Positions 1 to 4,223 of a DNA stretch of 7,151 bases are shown in pieces; positions within the stretch are counted from its first letter, which is position 1; the number at the start of each line of letters is the position of its first letter. Location: NCBI GenBank assembly GCA_003818675.1, contig RPPD01000108.1, positions 1-7,151 on the forward strand, written 5' to 3'. The position numbers were made by a program, and so were the translations under genes. The stretch comes from Spirochaetaceae bacterium. Its GTDB lineage: Bacteria; Spirochaetota; Spirochaetia; SZUA-6; RPPD01. Under the pieces are notes generated by a model. The model searched no databases. It was not told the DNA's origin and worked only from the letters and a program-made list of their open reading frames with translations.

Positions 1-1
1 C

Positions 2-1747
2 ATTACTCTTCAGATAGAAAGAAACCAGCGTGTTTGTCTCCTGGGGAAAAACGGCGCAGGCAAATCAAGTCTCATGGCAGTCATGAATAATGACCTTCAG
101 CCTGACAAAGGCACTGTATCCAAAGAACCACACGTGATAATCTCATTTCTGCCACAAACCATTCCGGATATAATAGAAGGAACGGCACGGGCCATCATAG
201 AAACGGGATTGATGGATGCATCCCGACATGTCCACCAGGATGGTTGGACCCCCCTGCACCAGGTCAATTCCCTGTGTACGCGCATGCAAATTAATCCGGA
301 AACCCTGTACACCCGCATGTCAGGCGGCCAGAAACGGCGTGTCCTTCTCGCCCGCGCCTTGGTCTGTGAACCTGATGTCCTGCTTCTGGATGAACCGACA
401 AACCATCTCGACCTTGATTCAATTCTCTGGCTTGAGGACTTCATTCTCCGCTATTGTCCAACATTGGTTTTTGTGACGCATGACCGCGCGCTGTTGCGCA
501 AAATCGCCACACGGATTATTGAACTGGACCGCGGCCGTCTCGTTGACTGGTCATGCGACTATGACACCTTTTTGCAGCGAAAGGCCCTGGTGCTTGATGC
601 TGAAGAAAAAGACTGGGAACGCTTTGACAAAAAACTGGCGGAAGAGGAAGTCTGGATCAGGAGGGGGATCCGTGCGCGGCGCACCAGGGATGAAGGAAGG
701 GTCAAAGCCCTGGAGAAAATGAGGGAAGAGCGGGCACAGAGGCGCGAACGCACCGGAAATGTCAATTTGAACTTCGCCGAAGCGCGAGCATCAGGGAAAC
801 TGGTGCTCGAGGCAAAAAACATTTCCTTCAGCTACGGCGACCAAAAAATTATTAAAACTTTCAGCACCATCATCTGCCGCAACGACAAAATCGGCATAAT
901 CGGCCCTGTGGGCTCTGGCAAAACAACTCTTGTACGGCTCCTCCTGTCTGACCTCGCGCCTGACAGCGGAACCGTTGTCAGCGGAACCAATCTGTCCATA
1001 ACCTATTTTGACCAGATGCGCGGACAGCTTGACCTTAAAAAAACCGTCCGCAAAAATGTACTGCCCAACGGGGATATGGTCATGTATGATGGCAGGAACA
1101 AGCACATATTTTCCTATCTACAAGACTTTCTTTTTACCCGCGAACGCGCGGACAGTCCAGTCAGCCTTCTTTCTGGAGGAGAAAAGAACCGCCTGCTTTT
1201 GGCAAAGCTCTTCACACTGCCCGCCAATGTCCTTGTCATGGATGAACCGACAAATGATCTTGATGTGGAAACCCTGGAATTGCTTGAGGAACTCCTCATC
1301 AATTTCAAGGGAACCCTGCTCTTGATCTCACACGACCGCGCATTCCTGAATAATGTAGTGACCAGTCTCATGGCGTTTTCAGGAAATTCCGGCGAAGTAA
1401 TACAGCTCGCAGGCGATTTTTCAGACTGGGAACACTACCGGGACCGCAATGCGGCTTCCGGCACCTTGCCCGATAAAATCAAAAAGCCAACGCCGCCGGC
1501 TGAACGGAAAAAGGAAAAACCCCGCAAGCTTTCGTTCAATGAGAGAAAGGAACTCGCAGTGCTGCCGGCCCAAATTGAAAAGCTGGAGCACGAACAGACC
1601 GCAATCCACGTGGAGATGACGCAGCCTGATTTCTATACCAAGAAAGAAAACGTAATACGCACGACGAACCGGCTTGAGGAAATTGAAAAAGAACTGGCCC
1701 GGGCATTTGAGCGATGGGCGCTTTTGGACTCGATTGAAAAAGAATAG
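2..1747 (+). CDS. uup: ABC-F family ATPase Uup, 5'-truncated by window edge
   Basis: Cytoplasmic ATPase of the ABC-F family, which acts on ribosomes rather than in transport; Uup is also linked to transposon excision and DNA-junction binding. The frame is open from base 2. The first in-frame ATG (74) is not the start, because Walker A (GKNGAGKS, 44-67) lies upstream of it. Visible motifs in order: signature SGGQ (320-331), Walker B with DEPTNHLD (377-412), H-loop THDR (476-487), a charged inter-domain linker containing EEVWIRRGIRARRTR as in E. coli Uup, second Walker A GPVGSGKT (902-925), signature SGGE (1172-1183), Walker B with DEPTNDLD (1229-1264) and H-loop SHDR (1328-1339). A basic, coiled-coil-like C-terminal domain ending FERWALLDSIE follows from about 1500, typical of Uup. 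All ATPase motifs are intact. The visible part is 581 residues; about 20-30 N-terminal residues should be missing. The stretch between Walker A and signature of NBD1 is shorter than in E. coli Uup. No terminator hairpin follows the stop. Confidence 0.93.
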   Translation: MTLQIERNQRVCLLGKNGAGKSSLMAVMNNDLQPDKGTVSKEPHVIISFLPQTIPDIIEGTARAIIETGLMDASRHVHQDGWTPLHQVNSLCTRMQINPETLYTRMSGGQKRRVLLARALVCEPDVLLLDEPTNHLDLDSILWLEDFILRYCPTLVFVTHDRALLRKIATRIIELDRGRLVDWSCDYDTFLQRKALVLDAEEKDWERFDKKLAEEEVWIRRGIRARRTRDEGRVKALEKMREERAQRRERTGNVNLNFAEARASGKLVLEAKNISFSYGDQKIIKTFSTIICRNDKIGIIGPVGSGKTTLVRLLLSDLAPDSGTVVSGTNLSITYFDQMRGQLDLKKTVRKNVLPNGDMVMYDGRNKHIFSYLQDFLFTRERADSPVSLLSGGEKNRLLLAKLFTLPANVLVMDEPTNDLDVETLELLEELLINFKGTLLLISHDRAFLNNVVTSLMAFSGNSGEVIQLAGDFSDWEHYRDRNAASGTLPDKIKKPTPPAERKKEKPRKLSFNERKELAVLPAQIEKLEHEQTAIHVEMTQPDFYTKKENVIRTTNRLEEIEKELARAFERWALLDSIEKE

Positions 1748-1757
1748 CATATTTGTA

Positions 1758-1786
1758 TTGACCTCGATCAGGATAACATGTATATT
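1758..1786 (+). promoter_or_regulatory. Predicted sigma-70-type promoter of the SDR gene
   Basis: TTGACC (1758-1763) and TATATT (1781-1786) are separated by exactly 17 bases, each with one mismatch to the sigma-70 consensus. A start of transcription near 1793 would give a leader of about 33 bases and falls inside the palindrome at 1793-1810. A perfect TATAAT also lies at 1788-1793, but 24 bases from the same -35, so TATATT is the better partner. The promoter sits in the short gap after uup and implies that the SDR gene can be transcribed independently of it. Confidence 0.6.
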
Positions 1787-1792
1787 TTATAA

Positions 1793-1810
1793 TGAATGAG
1801 CATTCGTTCA
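1793..1810. promoter_or_regulatory. Imperfect palindrome, candidate TetR/FadR-type operator
   Basis: Half-sites TGAATGA (1793-1799) and TCGTTCA (1804-1810) are inverted, matching at 6 of 7 positions, around the spacer GCAT. One extra A/T pair on each side extends the symmetry to 1792-1811. Layout and sequence resemble operators of TetR-family repressors such as Bacillus FadR (TGAATGA-N4-TCATTCA, recalled from memory). The site begins seven bases after the predicted -10 and covers the expected transcription start, the usual place for a repressor. No regulator gene is in the window, so the protein that binds is unknown. The ribosome binding site (GAGG, 1816-1819) lies just downstream. Confidence 0.55.
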
Positions 1811-1825
1811 TGATAGAGGTGTGAT

Positions 1826-2788
1826 ATGCATGTTTTGGTTACAGGAGCCTATGGAATCGTCGGCAGAAGTGCCGTAAGGGAACTTGAAACACAGGGCCAC
1901 GAGGTCCGGATCTTCGACCTTTACTCGAAAAAAAACAAACACCTTGCAGGTCGAATGCGCTTTAAAGCCCAACATGCATGGGGCGATATTACAAACCTTG
2001 AACAGGTCAGGGCCGCAGTCAGGGGCATGGATGCCGTTGTTCATCTGGCTGCAATCATCCCTCCCCTGGCTGATAAAAAGCCGGAACTCGCCCGTAGCGT
2101 AAATGTAGAAGGCACAGTAAATGTCATCCACGCAATGCAGGAACTCTGCCCAGACAGCCGTTTGATTTTTTCGTCCTCCATCGCCATATATGGCGACAGA
2201 CTCGCTGCGCCATTTATCAAAATTGATGATCCGTTAATACCCAATGAGGACGACCATTATGCGCACCATAAAATCGAATGCGAACGGTTGATAAGATCCT
2301 CCCGTCTTTCCTGGACAATTATGCGACTGTCCTATATTGTTTCAGCAGAAAAATTAAAAATGGATCCGATCATGTTTGATGTACCGCTTGCCACCTCCCT
2401 TGAGATCTGTGATACCACAGACGCGGGACTCGCGATTGCCAACGCACTTGCCGTGCCGGAAAGCATCGGCGAGACTCTACATATCGCCGGGGGTGAACGC
2501 TGCAGGACAACCTACAGAAATTACCTGGCCGCAATGCTTGACATCTTCGGCCTCGGACATAAACACATGCCCGAGAATGCTTTCAGGCATAACGGTTTTC
2601 ACTGCGGCTTCATGGACACGCAGCGAAGCCAGTCTCTCCTCCGCTTCCAAAGGAAAACCCTCATGGATTATTTTTCTGAAGTCAGCAAAAAGACGCGATT
2701 TCGGAAGTTTTTCCTCGGCATAATAAGATATTTCGCGCAAAAGTTTCTTTACACGCGTTCACCGTATCCGGCAGCCAACCGTGCATGA
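1826..2788 (+). CDS. NAD-dependent epimerase/dehydratase, extended SDR family
   Basis: Predicted cytoplasmic oxidoreductase of 320 residues, a usual length for extended short-chain dehydrogenases. The Rossmann dinucleotide motif TGAYGIVG is at residues 6-13, and Asp31 ends the second strand, which favours NAD over NADP. Further landmarks are GDI (53-55), the VVHLAA strand (71-76), NVEG (93-96), the catalytic Ser cluster FSSS (115-118) and the catalytic YxxxK (Tyr145, Lys149). The active site therefore looks complete. The substrate is unknown; relatives act on nucleotide sugars, sterols or other alcohols/ketones. The C-terminus (about 287-312) is basic and aromatic, suggestive of an amphipathic, membrane-touching helix. 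ATG 1826 is chosen because GAGG (1816-1819) precedes it by six bases and the Rossmann motif begins at residue 6. A sigma-70-like promoter and a TetR-type palindrome lie directly upstream. No clear terminator follows. Confidence 0.88.
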   Translation: MHVLVTGAYGIVGRSAVRELETQGHEVRIFDLYSKKNKHLAGRMRFKAQHAWGDITNLEQVRAAVRGMDAVVHLAAIIPPLADKKPELARSVNVEGTVNVIHAMQELCPDSRLIFSSSIAIYGDRLAAPFIKIDDPLIPNEDDHYAHHKIECERLIRSSRLSWTIMRLSYIVSAEKLKMDPIMFDVPLATSLEICDTTDAGLAIANALAVPESIGETLHIAGGERCRTTYRNYLAAMLDIFGLGHKHMPENAFRHNGFHCGFMDTQRSQSLLRFQRKTLMDYFSEVSKKTRFRKFFLGIIRYFAQKFLYTRSPYPAANRA

Positions 2789-2914
2789 TTTTGGTGCGTA
2801 GCGGCCGGCTGGAACAAAATACTTTCGGTATATCCCCTTCTTAAAATCTTTTACTTCCTCACATTCCCATCACATTAATACATTAGGTTTTCAGGTATAG
2901 GTATCTTATACTTG

Positions 2915-2921
2915 AAGGAGG
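2915..2921 (+). promoter_or_regulatory. Strong ribosome binding site fixing the start of the exported protein
   Basis: AAGGAGG ends five bases before ATG 2927. The reading frame also contains an earlier TTG at 2912, but that codon lies before the Shine-Dalgarno sequence, and using it would place the ribosome binding site inside the gene. The ATG start also gives a better signal peptide. The 138-base gap upstream of the ATG holds a tandem AGGTAT repeat (2893-2904) and no convincing -35/-10 pair. Confidence 0.8.
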
Positions 2922-2926
2922 CTGTT

Positions 2927-4210
2927 ATGAACGCCAGACACCTTATATCGGTTTTTAAAATTGCTACCACCGCTATCCTGATCCTCTGCACAACATCTCT
3001 GTTCGCGGAGCCTCCTGTGCCACGCGGAACGCAGCAACCCCAGGGGCAGCAACAGCCCCGGACACCGGTGGAGAACTACACCATCGAGCAGTCGGTCTCC
3101 GAAAAGGCTCAGCTTCACACACTCTCATTCTCCGCTCTCGCATTCATGACCGGGACCTACGGCGCGGACACCTTCCTGCCCCCCGGCAAGGTCGCCGATT
3201 ACTTCGGCTTCCAGTACATGCGCGACATTGACACAAGCGAGGCCGGTCACAACATGATGTTTTTGACCAACATCCTGAACAACATGCTCTCCATCTTTAA
3301 CGCGGATCAAAAAGCCATGTTTCTGGCGCTCGCCAGGGAACAGGAGGGGATCTACCGCCAGATCGCGGAAAAGCGCCTTGTGCTCATCAAGGCATTCAGG
3401 GCAAATATCGAGGGAACAATCCCGGCCGGCTACAAGGCCCTGTCCGAAACCGCGGTTAAAAACTACGTCGCCGGCATCTTTGACCTTGACGGCACCTTGA
3501 GCTATCGCCGGGCTGAAGTCTATGGCGCCATTGCCAAAAGCCTCACCGCGACCCAGATTGCCGCAATCAAGAAGCTCGCCTTCAACGATTCGTCGACCTG
3601 GAAGGAAATGCCGGACCAGACGGACAAAAAATCCATGACCCACGAGCAGGACGTGCTCTACTCGACCTATGTCAGCGAATTCTTCAGCTGGTACGCAGGC
3701 AGCATCGAAGCTGACGTCTATTTCTGCCCCGAACGCCATGGCACCTACTTCGGCGGGTTCTACATGAAGGACTATCCGGCCATCGGGCATTCCGACTATT
3801 TCATCCCCATTGACCTCACCAGCGATGCCGGGGTGAACATGCTCGCCCTCCTCACCGACAGCCAGCGCGCCCAGATCACCGGAATCAAGGAACCCCTCCA
3901 GGTGATGCTCACCGAGATCCTCGCCATCAGGCGCACAATCGCCACCGAGTTTCGTAAATTTCTCGCAGGCACAACCGCGAACAAAGCCCTGGTCATGCAG
4001 CTCTCGCACCGCTACGGCGAACTCGACGGAGCGCTCTCATACCTGTACGCCACCCGCTTCGCCGCGGTCTACAAGACCCTGACACAGACCCAGAAGGACG
4101 CGCTGGTGAAACTGCGCAACCAGAACGTGTTCCCCGAGGGGGTTTACCTCTATGCCGACCCGGTGAAGACTCCCGCAGAACCTGATACGAGCATTTTATT
4201 TTCAAAGTGA
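2927..4210 (+). CDS. Exported helical protein with two tandem LTxxQ-containing modules, function unknown
   Basis: I do not recognise this 427-residue protein by name. Residues 1-27 form a signal peptide: basic start, hydrophobic TAILILCTTSLF, probable cleavage after Ala27. Cys21 follows LIL, a poor lipobox, so a soluble periplasmic product is more likely than a lipoprotein. A Pro/Gln-rich linker covers about 29-48. The rest is two copies of one module offset by about 180 residues: YFGFQYMRD (92-100) matches YFGGFYMKD (274-282), and LDGTLSY (187-193) matches LDGALSY (366-372). Each copy has two LTxxQ-like helix starts: FNADQ (124) and LTATQ (206), then LTDSQ (309) and LTQTQ (385). LTxxQ helices occur in the Spy/CpxP group of periplasmic chaperones and metal-stress proteins, which are much shorter, so this may be a double-length relative. 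The connection rests on short motifs only. The next gene starts 13 bases after the stop, indicating co-transcription. Confidence 0.75.
   Translation: MNARHLISVFKIATTAILILCTTSLFAEPPVPRGTQQPQGQQQPRTPVENYTIEQSVSEKAQLHTLSFSALAFMTGTYGADTFLPPGKVADYFGFQYMRDIDTSEAGHNMMFLTNILNNMLSIFNADQKAMFLALAREQEGIYRQIAEKRLVLIKAFRANIEGTIPAGYKALSETAVKNYVAGIFDLDGTLSYRRAEVYGAIAKSLTATQIAAIKKLAFNDSSTWKEMPDQTDKKSMTHEQDVLYSTYVSEFFSWYAGSIEADVYFCPERHGTYFGGFYMKDYPAIGHSDYFIPIDLTSDAGVNMLALLTDSQRAQITGIKEPLQVMLTEILAIRRTIATEFRKFLAGTTANKALVMQLSHRYGELDGALSYLYATRFAAVYKTLTQTQKDALVKLRNQNVFPEGVYLYADPVKTPAEPDTSILFSK
3158..3577 (+). repeat. Internal module, copy 1 (residues about 78-217 of the exported protein)
   Basis: Protein-level tandem duplicate of 3698-4117. 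It runs from YGADTFLPP through YFGFQYMRD, the FNADQ helix, LDGTLSYRRAEVY and LTATQIAAIKKL. The copies have diverged well beyond DNA-level similarity, so the duplication is old. Boundaries are approximate. Confidence 0.7.
3698..4117 (+). repeat. Internal module, copy 2 (residues about 258-397 of the exported protein)
   Basis: It matches copy 1 in order: YFCPERHG, YFGGFYMKD, a short insertion (YPAIGHSDYF) absent from copy 1, the LTDSQ helix, LDGALSYLYATRF and LTQTQKDALVKL. A linker of about 40 residues rich in Asp, Lys and Thr separates it from copy 1. Confidence 0.7.
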
Positions 4211-4223
4211 GACGGAGGTCCAC

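Noticed and set aside
74..1747. ATG at 74 as the start of the ABC-F gene
   Set aside because: The frame stays open to the window edge and encodes the Walker A motif (44-67) upstream of this ATG, so it is an internal methionine.
1788..1793. TATAAT as the -10 of the SDR promoter
   Set aside because: It is 24 bases from the TTGACC box and no other good -35 fits; TATATT at 1781 has the exact 17-base spacing.
2800..2815. GC-rich AGCGGCCGGCT as a terminator after the SDR gene
   Set aside because: The possible stem is only about three pairs and no T-run follows.
2851..2881. TTACTT/TAATAC as a promoter for the two-gene envelope operon
   Set aside because: The spacing is 19 bases and both boxes are weak; I could not call a promoter in this gap with useful confidence.
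2912..2926. TTG at 2912 as the start of the exported protein
   Set aside because: The AAGGAGG ribosome binding site (2915-2921) lies after it and fits ATG 2927 at five bases.
2975..2989. Cys21 of the exported protein as a lipoprotein cysteine
   Set aside because: It follows LIL, which lacks the small residue normally found before the Cys; cleavage after Ala27 fits better, although relaxed lipoboxes exist in some phyla.
3479..3505. HAD-phosphatase-like motif FDLDGTL (residues 185-191) in the exported protein
   Set aside because: The equivalent place in the second module reads ELDGAL, lacking the nucleophile Asp. No other HAD motifs are present, and the stretch sits between predicted helices, so the resemblance is probably chance.
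3125..4009. Long open frame on the minus strand (294 codons)
   Set aside because: It mirrors the codon pattern of the exported protein gene, which has a signal peptide, duplicated modules and a strong ribosome binding site; the antisense product shows no recognisable motif.
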